This document shows positions 6,264 to 12,330 of a stretch of DNA of 12,330 bases, piece by piece. The stretch is taken from assembly GCA_964532655.1 (NCBI GenBank), contig CAZHMZ010000122.1:1-12330 (forward strand), read 5' to 3'. Both the position numbers and the translations under genes were made by a program. Origin of the DNA: JAJFTV01 sp964532655. Its GTDB lineage: Bacteria; Chloroflexota; Anaerolineae; Anaerolineales; Anaerolineaceae. Every line of letters begins with the position of its first letter. Position 1 is the stretch's first letter. Under the pieces are notes generated by a model. That model searched no databases. It saw nothing but the letters and a program-made list of their open reading frames with translations, and had not been told where the DNA came from.

Positions 6264-8496
6264 TATGGGTTTGCCTTTGCTGCCAGAAGCGAATGAGTTC
6301 CATCAGAGGTAACGATGGTTGATTGTCACCCGATTTTCCGGTATTCCATGTGATGACGAGCTCTGATCTGGCGCGGGTGATGCCGACGAAGAATAGCCGC
6401 AGCCTTTCCTGGGCATAGCCGGTTCGAGCAGCCAGGGTGGCTTCGCCTTCTTCCATGTACAGGCTGCCCCGATCCTGATCGATCAGGGCGGTCAGTTTGT
6501 CCAGTGTTTCTTCCTGCAGGTTCATATGCCCCCGGACAAACCATTTCTCGCCAATGTACTGGTCGCCCGGCATGCCAAAGGGGAAATCATACTGGTTGAC
6601 AGATAACAGATAGATGCGGTCCCACTCCAATCCTTTGGCCTTGTGGATTGTGCTGACCACCACTTTGCCTTTGTGCAGGGCCGGATCGAAACCCACATCT
6701 TCGGTACTGAACCCCACAAACTTTCTGCGGTTGTTGGCGATCTCCTGCAGCTCGTGCGAAAACTGCGGCAGCGCCCACTCGGGGTGATTTCCGGCCGCCG
6801 TCGACATCAGAATGGCCAGTTTGTGACCCAAAGCCAGATCGATGGGGTGGCGGAATAGATTCTGCGATATGGTCAGGATGAGTTGATCCACCGGCAGCAG
6901 GGCGGCTTTGTGCCATTTGCGGATCATGGCGCAGAAGGCGTCCATCTCCTCCACCACCGGGCCATCCTGCTCAGGCAGCAGCTCCAACCAGGCTTCACGG
7001 TTCAACGGCCACAGCAACTGCTCGGGGTAAGGGCAATCCCGCAGAATCTGCGTCACTTTGGGGACGATGGTGTCTTTTTTCGGATCATCCTCGAACGCGC
7101 TGATCTTTCGGTAGACTTCAACCAGGTGACGGCGTACATTGGGTTCCGCCAGATGCTGCAAGATAGCAGCCAAAATGTCGGCGGTCTGGCGCGTGGAGAG
7201 GCTGCTGCGCAGCAGCTCCACCGGCTCGATCTGGTAAGCCTTCAGCGCATCCACCATCTTCACCCCGCGTTCATTGCGAGGAACCAGAATGGCTACCGTT
7301 TTATCCTGGTTTTCCGGCAGCCAGGTGGACAGTGATTTGGCGATCACCTGCAGCTCCTTATCCGGTTCGAGCGCCTGCTGATAAAGGAAAATCCGGTCCG
7401 GCCGGTCCGGCGGATTAGGCTGCGGGTCGTTGGGCGGAGCCGGATCGATCAGCGGGAGGGTGAGTGTCTCACGCAGATCGGGGTTGGGATTTTCATCACT
7501 TCGTGACCATTCGATCAGGTGATTGGCCAGGCTGATGATGCTGGCGGTGGAGCGGCCTGAATTGGGAAGCTCCTCAGAAATCACATCCGGCCGGCTGATG
7601 AAGTTCAGCAGGTAGCGGGGATGAGCGGTGGTGAAGGTTTCAAAAATGGCCTGATTGGGGTCACCCACGCGAACCCAGTTACCAGTGGGGCCGGCCAGCC
7701 TGTTGAGGATCATCTCCTGCAGGCGGCTGCTATCCTGCGCCTCGTCTTCCAGGATATATGGCCAGCGGTAACGCAGGCGCTCCAGGTATTCCGGATCGCT
7801 TTCCAGCGCGTACAACGCCAGACGGATCAGATCATCAAAATCAATGGCGCTGCGGTAGTGCAGGGCGCGATGATACTCTTCATAAATGGAGATGCCGAAG
7901 TCCAGCAATTCATGAGATGCACCCAGGTCCTCCAAAAGACGACGCAGATTGTCAGGGGTCTGCTGTTCGTCTTTGGCCTTGCGGATGAAGCTGGTAGCCG
8001 TATCCACCAGCGTAAATTCAAAGTTCTTGATCAGATTAAAGTTGTGGGAGGTGTTTTGTTCCGGGTGCGTATAGAGGTCAATGAATTCCGGGTGAACATG
8101 CACCCAGTTGGACACAATGTTGTTGAGAATCAAAGAGCTTTCACGCTCATCCAGGATCTGAAAATCGTCTGATAAACCAACCAGCGTGGGGCGTTCCCGC
8201 ACAATCTCATGGGCCAGACCGTGCAGAGTGCGCACGCGATAACCGGTGTTGGGTAGCAGCCCGAACGATTTGATGAAGCCCGCGATGCGTGTAGAGAAAT
8301 TCTCAACCGCCGAATTGACCAGCGTGACGATCAAGATCTCCTGATCTTCCCGGATCAAATCGGACAGGAGAAGTTTGGATGCCAGATAGGAGAGTGTATG
8401 AGTTTTTCCGCTGCCGGGAACAGCCTTAATGCCCATCATGCCGCGGGTGTATTCGAGGATGCGTTTCTGAGCCGGGCGCGGAGTGAACTGGGTCAT
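6256..8496 (-). CDS. UvrD/PcrA-type SF1A ATP-dependent DNA helicase
   Basis: A 746-residue 3'-5' type helicase with all SF1A motifs. The Q motif is FTPRPAQ (4-10), and Walker A is GSGKT (28-32). Motif Ia lies around VTLVNSAVENF and TLHGLAHE follows. Walker B is LEDEAQD (249-255). Motif III is VGDPNQAIFETF (277-288), motif IV NSGRSTASI (312-320), motif V STIHKAKGLEWD (615-626) and motif VI RLFFVGITRAR (700-710). Motif IV departs from the usual NYRS by reading NSGRS. A proline-rich linker with a DNA repeat lies at about 349-368 before domain 2A. There is no fused nuclease domain, unlike AddA or RecB; the nuclease is the next gene, overlapping by 8 bases. The start has an AAGGA ribosome-binding sequence formed by the last codons of the upstream gene. 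It is probably the motor of a resection complex; a UvrD-like repair role alone is the alternative. Confidence 0.93.
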   Translation of the reverse strand: MTQFTPRPAQKRILEYTRGMMGIKAVPGSGKTHTLSYLASKLLLSDLIREDQEILIVTLVNSAVENFSTRIAGFIKSFGLLPNTGYRVRTLHGLAHEIVRERPTLVGLSDDFQILDERESSLILNNIVSNWVHVHPEFIDLYTHPEQNTSHNFNLIKNFEFTLVDTATSFIRKAKDEQQTPDNLRRLLEDLGASHELLDFGISIYEEYHRALHYRSAIDFDDLIRLALYALESDPEYLERLRYRWPYILEDEAQDSSRLQEMILNRLAGPTGNWVRVGDPNQAIFETFTTAHPRYLLNFISRPDVISEELPNSGRSTASIISLANHLIEWSRSDENPNPDLRETLTLPLIDPAPPNDPQPNPPDRPDRIFLYQQALEPDKELQVIAKSLSTWLPENQDKTVAILVPRNERGVKMVDALKAYQIEPVELLRSSLSTRQTADILAAILQHLAEPNVRRHLVEVYRKISAFEDDPKKDTIVPKVTQILRDCPYPEQLLWPLNREAWLELLPEQDGPVVEEMDAFCAMIRKWHKAALLPVDQLILTISQNLFRHPIDLALGHKLAILMSTAAGNHPEWALPQFSHELQEIANNRRKFVGFSTEDVGFDPALHKGKVVVSTIHKAKGLEWDRIYLLSVNQYDFPFGMPGDQYIGEKWFVRGHMNLQEETLDKLTALIDQDRGSLYMEEGEATLAARTGYAQERLRLFFVGITRARSELVITWNTGKSGDNQPSLPLMELIRFWQQRQTHNE
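7393..7410 (-). repeat. Two tandem copies of a 9-bp unit in the helicase linker
   Basis: CCGGTCCGG occurs twice in direct succession. On the coding strand it makes the DRPDR end of a Pro/Asp/Asn-rich linker (about residues 349-368 of the helicase, reading PAPPNDPQPNPPDRPDR). The unit is a multiple of three, so copy number can vary without a frameshift. Confidence 0.7.
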
Positions 8497-8502
8497 GGCG
8501 GA

Positions 8503-10647
8503 TTATCCTTCTTCTTCATCGATGTCAGCTTCGTCATCAGCCATGCCAGCACGGGCAGCCGAACGCAGCAGACCCTGAATTACCTTCAACAGCGGCCCGC
8601 GTTGTTCGTTGCCCTGTTCATCGATTTCGACGATACAGGCGGTCACCTGCCTGCCGCAGCGGTTGAGCAGGCCGTTGATGATGCGGTACATGCCGGTGTT
8701 GCTGGTCTCGAATTCATCACTGTCGGTCCATTTTTTGGTTGGATCCCAATCACGGCTGAGCACATACGGCTGGGTAAGCGGCTGGTTCAGCGTCTGCCAC
8801 CAGCCGATGCTGCCGATGTCGAGCCAGAACTGATAATCCACCGGACGATTGGCCATGAGGAAGGAGTGCGCCGGTGAAAGAAACACCGCCCGTTCGGTAT
8901 CTTCAGCGGAATCGAGATATTGAGCCGGCAGCACACCCTGCTGGATCGTGTCGATGAAGGTGGATTCCGGTTCGGCCAGCTCGGTTTGCCCGCCCAGCGA
9001 CTCAACATACACGTGGTAAAAACTGTTGTAGGATTCGATCAAATGCGATATGGTCGCCGCGGCATCCAGATTGGCGTGAAACCCAAAGCCCGGTCTGGAG
9101 AGCAGCTCGCTGAACAGAATGGTGAGCAGCGTATCCAACGGCGGTTTTTCGGAATCGCGGTACTGCTGGATGAACTCACGCAACTGATCATAGCGCTCGC
9201 CGATCACAAACGAGATGCGGTCCTGGGTGGAGATGGGCAGATCGTTGAACAGCGGCATGTCCTGGCTGGAAACAGCAGCCCGGTAGATGATGTTGGTCAG
9301 CACGTCGGCGCGGATGAGATCAAAACCTGTGATGGCCTGCATGAGCATGCTTCGAAATTCAAAGATGGAGATGGGCATGCGCCATTCGGGATGCAGCAGT
9401 TTGGTGAGCGTGATCAAACACCCGGCTGCGGCTTCCTCTTTGATGCTGCGGGAGGGGCGGTGGGTGGCGAAGGGTATCTTCAGATCCTCAAACTGGATGG
9501 ACAGTTCAAAACGGAGGGCATCGCTCAAAAACGGCGAAACAATGCAGATTTGATCCGGTGAGACGCCTTCCTCGCGAATCAGGCGGTTGACCTCCCGGCC
9601 CACCCAATCGATCATTTCTGGGTAGTACTTGCGTGTTTCCACGCGCAGCGCCGCCTGTACCATGGCAGAATCTGGCTTCGATGGCTCGGCGAGCATCACA
9701 TTGGAAAGCTGTTGCTGCAAATGCGCCACCTCGGGTGACTTCACAAATGAATCGCTCAGGGTTTGCTGAACCGGGCACTCCTGTTTGAGGGTGTAGGCTG
9801 ATTCTGCATCTGCGCCCAAGAAAACCCGATATCCGCCGCCGGTATCGTATACAAGGAAAGACTGATCCATGTGCGGCAGCCATTCTCGCACCAGATCATG
9901 CGTGACCGGCACGTCCTCTTCCATGTTGTCATAAATCAGGCAGCGGAACTGCTGGTAGAAATAATCGCGAAACGGTGCTGAATCCCATAACTGGCGCCGA
10001 AAGGTCTCCACGGTCAGCGAGAAATCGAGCAGGTTGTTATCCAGGCAGTATTGCCTGAAATTATTGATGCAGATCTGCACCTCATCATATACGCGCAGTT
10101 GCTCCGGGCGGCCGCTCCATGCGCTCTTCAGACGTTCGCCGATCTCGGTGTAGGGAATGCCGGTGGTGGCGGACTTGCTGAGGTTATTCAGGATTTGCGT
10201 ATAGAGACGCGAGGGTGGCAGGGTGACTGAATCAAAAAATCCCTTCTCCAGCAGGGGGCGGACCACCAGCGCGGTGTAAAACTGAGAGGTTTCATGGTTG
10301 AGAAAGCGGGGCGGCTGATCGGGCTTTTGAAAACCGGCGCTCGTGGCGATCACCGGCCAGTATAGGGTAACCATACGGCGTGACAGCCCGCTGAGAGTGA
10401 CAATTTGCGGAATACCGCCTGACTGGAAGGTGGTGGAATGCACTACCTGGTAAAAAGGCTCTGCCAGGGTACGCTGCGGAAGCAGGATGAGGATGTTTTG
10501 GGCCGGTACGCCTTGTTCTGCCAGACGGCGGGTGAAAGCAGCCGCAACGGTCGATTTTCCGCTGCCGGGCGGCCCTTCAAGAAATATGGATGATGTGCCT
10601 GCCGAGTCGAGTACTGCCTGCTGGCTTTCCGTCAGCCTGATTTCCAT
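8503..10647 (-). CDS. Degenerate SF1 helicase-like protein, candidate AddB/RecC-type partner
   Basis: A 714-residue protein whose layout follows a UvrD-type helicase but with lost motifs. The start has a Q-motif-like LTESQQAVL (5-13) and a full Walker A, GPPGSGKST (25-33). LLDFSLTVETF (206-216) matches the DFDDL region. Walker B reads YDNMEED (239-245), with Asn where the catalytic Glu should be. Motif III has decayed to YDTGGGYRVFLGAD (267-280), lacking the Gln. Residues about 349-400 look like the 2A-domain strand region. Motif V survives only as LSPAHSF (590-596), and the TRAR of motif VI is missing. The tail is strongly acidic (MADDEADIDEEEG). An active Walker A with decayed later motifs recalls AddB. 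It has a GGAG site 7 bases before the ATG and lies 6 bases upstream of the true helicase. No nuclease domain or cysteine cluster is present. AddB/RecC likeness is inference. Confidence 0.75.
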   Translation of the reverse strand: MEIRLTESQQAVLDSAGTSSIFLEGPPGSGKSTVAAAFTRRLAEQGVPAQNILILLPQRTLAEPFYQVVHSTTFQSGGIPQIVTLSGLSRRMVTLYWPVIATSAGFQKPDQPPRFLNHETSQFYTALVVRPLLEKGFFDSVTLPPSRLYTQILNNLSKSATTGIPYTEIGERLKSAWSGRPEQLRVYDEVQICINNFRQYCLDNNLLDFSLTVETFRRQLWDSAPFRDYFYQQFRCLIYDNMEEDVPVTHDLVREWLPHMDQSFLVYDTGGGYRVFLGADAESAYTLKQECPVQQTLSDSFVKSPEVAHLQQQLSNVMLAEPSKPDSAMVQAALRVETRKYYPEMIDWVGREVNRLIREEGVSPDQICIVSPFLSDALRFELSIQFEDLKIPFATHRPSRSIKEEAAAGCLITLTKLLHPEWRMPISIFEFRSMLMQAITGFDLIRADVLTNIIYRAAVSSQDMPLFNDLPISTQDRISFVIGERYDQLREFIQQYRDSEKPPLDTLLTILFSELLSRPGFGFHANLDAAATISHLIESYNSFYHVYVESLGGQTELAEPESTFIDTIQQGVLPAQYLDSAEDTERAVFLSPAHSFLMANRPVDYQFWLDIGSIGWWQTLNQPLTQPYVLSRDWDPTKKWTDSDEFETSNTGMYRIINGLLNRCGRQVTACIVEIDEQGNEQRGPLLKVIQGLLRSAARAGMADDEADIDEEEG

Positions 10648-10685
10648 TCCCCATCTCCAATGCCCGTTGTCATGCTTTCAATTTC

Positions 10686-10694
10686 ATTGTATCA
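10686..10694 (-). promoter_or_regulatory. Candidate extended -10 promoter for the repair block
   Basis: The minus strand reads TGATACAAT, an extended -10 form with one mismatch to TATAAT; the TGA is also the msrQ stop codon. The start would be near 10679, leaving about 31 bases of leader that contain the GGAG ribosome-binding site of the next gene. No -35 hexamer is evident. It could let the four repair genes be expressed apart from msrPQ. Confidence 0.3.
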
Positions 10695-11342
10695 CGAGGC
10701 TTTTCGCGTTCGGGTACTGATGGTTACCTTTTTCACGGGTTTATGGAGGGTGATTCTTTCGCGGATGGGAGGCAGCCGGACCAGCAGCAGGAGGCCCAGG
10801 ATGGCAGAAGCGATCAGCGGCCAGCGAATATCCGATTTTTCGATCAGGAAGTAATGCAAAACACTCAGCGCCGCGGCCAGATAAACGAATCGATGCAGGC
10901 GATCCCAGTTCTTTTTCAGGAAGGCCTGTGATTGCGGGTTGGAGGTGATTGCCATCAACAGCAAGATAATGAAGGCGATCACGCCTACCAGAAGGTACAG
11001 CGTACCGCCCAAACTGAGCAGGATCAGGCGAACATCCCAGGCGTAATCGAGGGCGAGAAAGGCGAGAAAATGCAGGAATGTATACAGGAAGGCATAACGC
11101 CCCAGCGGTTTGCGGGCTTTGAAGAACTCGTAATAACCGGTCAACCAGTAGAGCGGACTGCCGACAAGGGACAGGATCAGCCAGATGATGGCCAGTCGGC
11201 CGGTGCGAAACTCCAGACGTTGCACGTTGCCTGAAAAGGATGGATCGGTGAGAAAATCAAAAATCGCCACGGCCAGCGGGGTCAGCGACGCCAGGTGGAC
11301 GAGGATCTGGAACAGGCTGAACTGAAAGCGCTTTAATACCAC
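10692..11342 (-). CDS. msrQ: Haem-binding membrane subunit of the MsrPQ sulfoxide reductase (YedZ)
   Basis: MsrQ is a membrane b-type cytochrome of the ferric-reductase-like family that feeds electrons to MsrP for repair of oxidised methionine in envelope proteins. The 216 residues show about six membrane segments. Family motifs are TGRLAIIWLILSLVGSPL (47-64), KPLGRYAFLYTFLHFLAF (78-95) and WDRLHRFVYLAAALSVLHY (146-164). His91, His150 and His163 align with the E. coli haem ligands His91, His151 and His164. The tail is basic (KKVTISTRTRKAS). The best start is a GTG at 11342, overlapping the msrP stop by 10 bases (GTGGTATTAA), with no in-frame ATG nearby and only a weak ribosome-binding sequence, so translation probably depends on msrP. 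Downstream, 44 bases lead to the repair block on the same strand. Confidence 0.93.
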   Translation of the reverse strand: MVLKRFQFSLFQILVHLASLTPLAVAIFDFLTDPSFSGNVQRLEFRTGRLAIIWLILSLVGSPLYWLTGYYEFFKARKPLGRYAFLYTFLHFLAFLALDYAWDVRLILLSLGGTLYLLVGVIAFIILLLMAITSNPQSQAFLKKNWDRLHRFVYLAAALSVLHYFLIEKSDIRWPLIASAILGLLLLVRLPPIRERITLHKPVKKVTISTRTRKAS

Positions 11343-12301
11343 TCTTTCAAATCCATGCCTTCGTACAGCGAAGCGACTTCATCTTCATACCCGTTGAACA
11401 TCAGGGTTTCGCGGCGGCCGTTTTCGCCGATACGCCGCTCGGTGGCCTGTGACCAGCGGGGATGATTTACATTGGGGTTGACGTTGGCGTAAAACCCGTA
11501 TTCATCCGGGGCAACCGCTGACCATAACGAGGTGGGCATTTCTGTGACCAGTTCGATCTTGACGATGGACTTGATGCTTTTAAAGCCGTATTTCCACGGC
11601 ACCACCAGCCGCACCGGAGCGCCATTTTGCGGCAGCAGTGACTTGCCGTACAAGCCGGTAGCCAGGATGGTGAGGTCATGCATGGCTTCATCGATACGCA
11701 GCCCTTCGCGGTAAGGCCACGGGAACGGATAACTGGTGCCGGGCATCTGATCGGGATCGTAGGCGGTGGTGAACTGGATGAACTTTGCTTCGCTTTTGGG
11801 CTGCACTTCCTCCAGCAGCCGCGAGAGCGGAAAGCCCATCCACGGGATGACCATCGACCAGGCTTCCACGCAGCGTAAGCGGTAGATGCGCTCTTCCTGA
11901 CCAAACGCCAGTAGATCTTCGGTGGTATACGTGCGGGGGTTATCCACCAGCCCGCTCACCTCCACCTGCCACGGATCGATGGGATAATCGGCGGCCAGTT
12001 CGGAAACACGCACCTTGTCGGTGGAGAACTCGTAATAGTTGTTGTAATGGGTGATACTCTCGTAATCGGTGAGCGGATCATCCTGGGGGTTCCAGGTGTC
12101 GTTGGGTTGGGCGGTCACCTGACCGTCAGCCACCTGTGGGACGGGTACATCGTTTACGGCGGTTTCGGTGCCGATACCATTCACACGGCAGGCCGCCAGA
12201 AATGCTGCCACCGCCGCAGAAACGGTGGCGTTTTTGATAAACCTTCGCCTGGAACGATATAGTTCTTCAGGCGTAATTTCTGAACGAGGTATTTTCGACA
12301 T
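11333..12301 (-). CDS. msrP: Protein-methionine-sulfoxide reductase catalytic subunit MsrP (YedY)
   Basis: MsrP is a molybdopterin enzyme that reduces methionine sulfoxide in proteins outside the cytoplasm. From the ATG at 12301 it has 322 residues. A twin-arginine signal, SRRRFIK (17-23), is followed by a hydrophobic stretch ending FLAAC, so Cys38 sits in a lipobox-like site and the protein may be a Tat-exported lipoprotein. The Mo ligand is Cys144 in RLRCVEAWSMVIPWMGF. Further family blocks are PGTSYPFPWPYREGLRIDEA, NGAPVRLVVPWKYGFKSIKSI and HPRWSQATERRI, then MFNGYEDEVASLY near the end. The ATG at 12301 is preferred to a GTG at 12322 because AAAGG lies 9 bases before it. Any promoter lies outside the window. 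It overlaps msrQ by 10 bases, the usual pair order. Confidence 0.95.
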   Translation of the reverse strand: MSKIPRSEITPEELYRSRRRFIKNATVSAAVAAFLAACRVNGIGTETAVNDVPVPQVADGQVTAQPNDTWNPQDDPLTDYESITHYNNYYEFSTDKVRVSELAADYPIDPWQVEVSGLVDNPRTYTTEDLLAFGQEERIYRLRCVEAWSMVIPWMGFPLSRLLEEVQPKSEAKFIQFTTAYDPDQMPGTSYPFPWPYREGLRIDEAMHDLTILATGLYGKSLLPQNGAPVRLVVPWKYGFKSIKSIVKIELVTEMPTSLWSAVAPDEYGFYANVNPNVNHPRWSQATERRIGENGRRETLMFNGYEDEVASLYEGMDLKEWY

Positions 12302-12310
12302 ACCGGTATG

Positions 12311-12315
12311 CCTTT
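12311..12315 (-). promoter_or_regulatory. Ribosome-binding site of msrP
   Basis: AAAGG on the minus strand lies 9 bases before the ATG at 12301 and decides in favour of that start over the in-frame GTG at 12322. Confidence 0.5.
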
Positions 12316-12330
12316 CTGTCACAATTACTA

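Noticed and set aside
7621..8172. Plus-strand open frame of 183 codons inside the helicase gene
   Set aside because: It is antisense to conserved helicase motifs and has no ribosome-binding site or recognisable motif.
8920..9561. Plus-strand open frame of about 213 codons inside the pseudo-helicase gene
   Set aside because: Composition is shadow-like and no domain is visible; the opposite frame has Walker A and helicase-like blocks over its whole length.

Overview
The window is a gene-dense bacterial chromosome segment of roughly 50-55% GC. The protein styles and gene mix suggest a member of the Chloroflexota, perhaps Anaerolineae-like: an MsrPQ pair, a long RecJ, and a small membrane protein next to mnmA. 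This placement is inference from protein character, since there is no rRNA or other marker to fix it. No tRNA, rRNA, CRISPR array, insertion sequence or attachment site is visible.

Left edge (1-752): the first 64 bases hold the start of a minus-strand gene that runs off the window. A strong intrinsic terminator (208-241) and a small DUF4870/Tic20-like membrane protein follow. That gene is driven by a near-consensus sigma-70 promoter lying in a divergent intergenic region.

Plus-strand operon (753-3050): fmt (Met-tRNA formyltransferase), mnmA (tRNA U34 thiolase) and a 90-residue membrane protein are tightly packed. The first pair overlaps by one base. The theme is tRNA modification and translation start. 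The operon converges on recJ with only 7 bases between the stop codons.

Minus-strand block (10647 down to 3058): four genes are packed with overlaps or 6-base gaps. In transcription order they are a degenerate SF1 helicase-like protein with an intact Walker A motif, a complete UvrD/PcrA-type SF1A helicase, a stand-alone PD-(D/E)XK nuclease with a Cas4/AddB-type cysteine cluster, and a long RecJ-like DHH exonuclease. Together these look like an AddAB/RecBCD-type end-resection machine split into separate polypeptides and joined to a 5'-3' ssDNA exonuclease. This is the most interesting content of the window. The pseudo-helicase would stand in for AddB/RecC, the helicase for AddA/RecB, and the free nuclease for the nuclease domain normally fused to those proteins.

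Right edge (12301 down to 10692): msrP and msrQ, the molybdopterin methionine sulfoxide reductase and its haem-binding membrane partner, overlap by 10 bases. They lie upstream of the repair block on the same strand, 44 bases from it. A candidate extended -10 element sits over the msrQ stop codon and could give the repair genes their own promoter.
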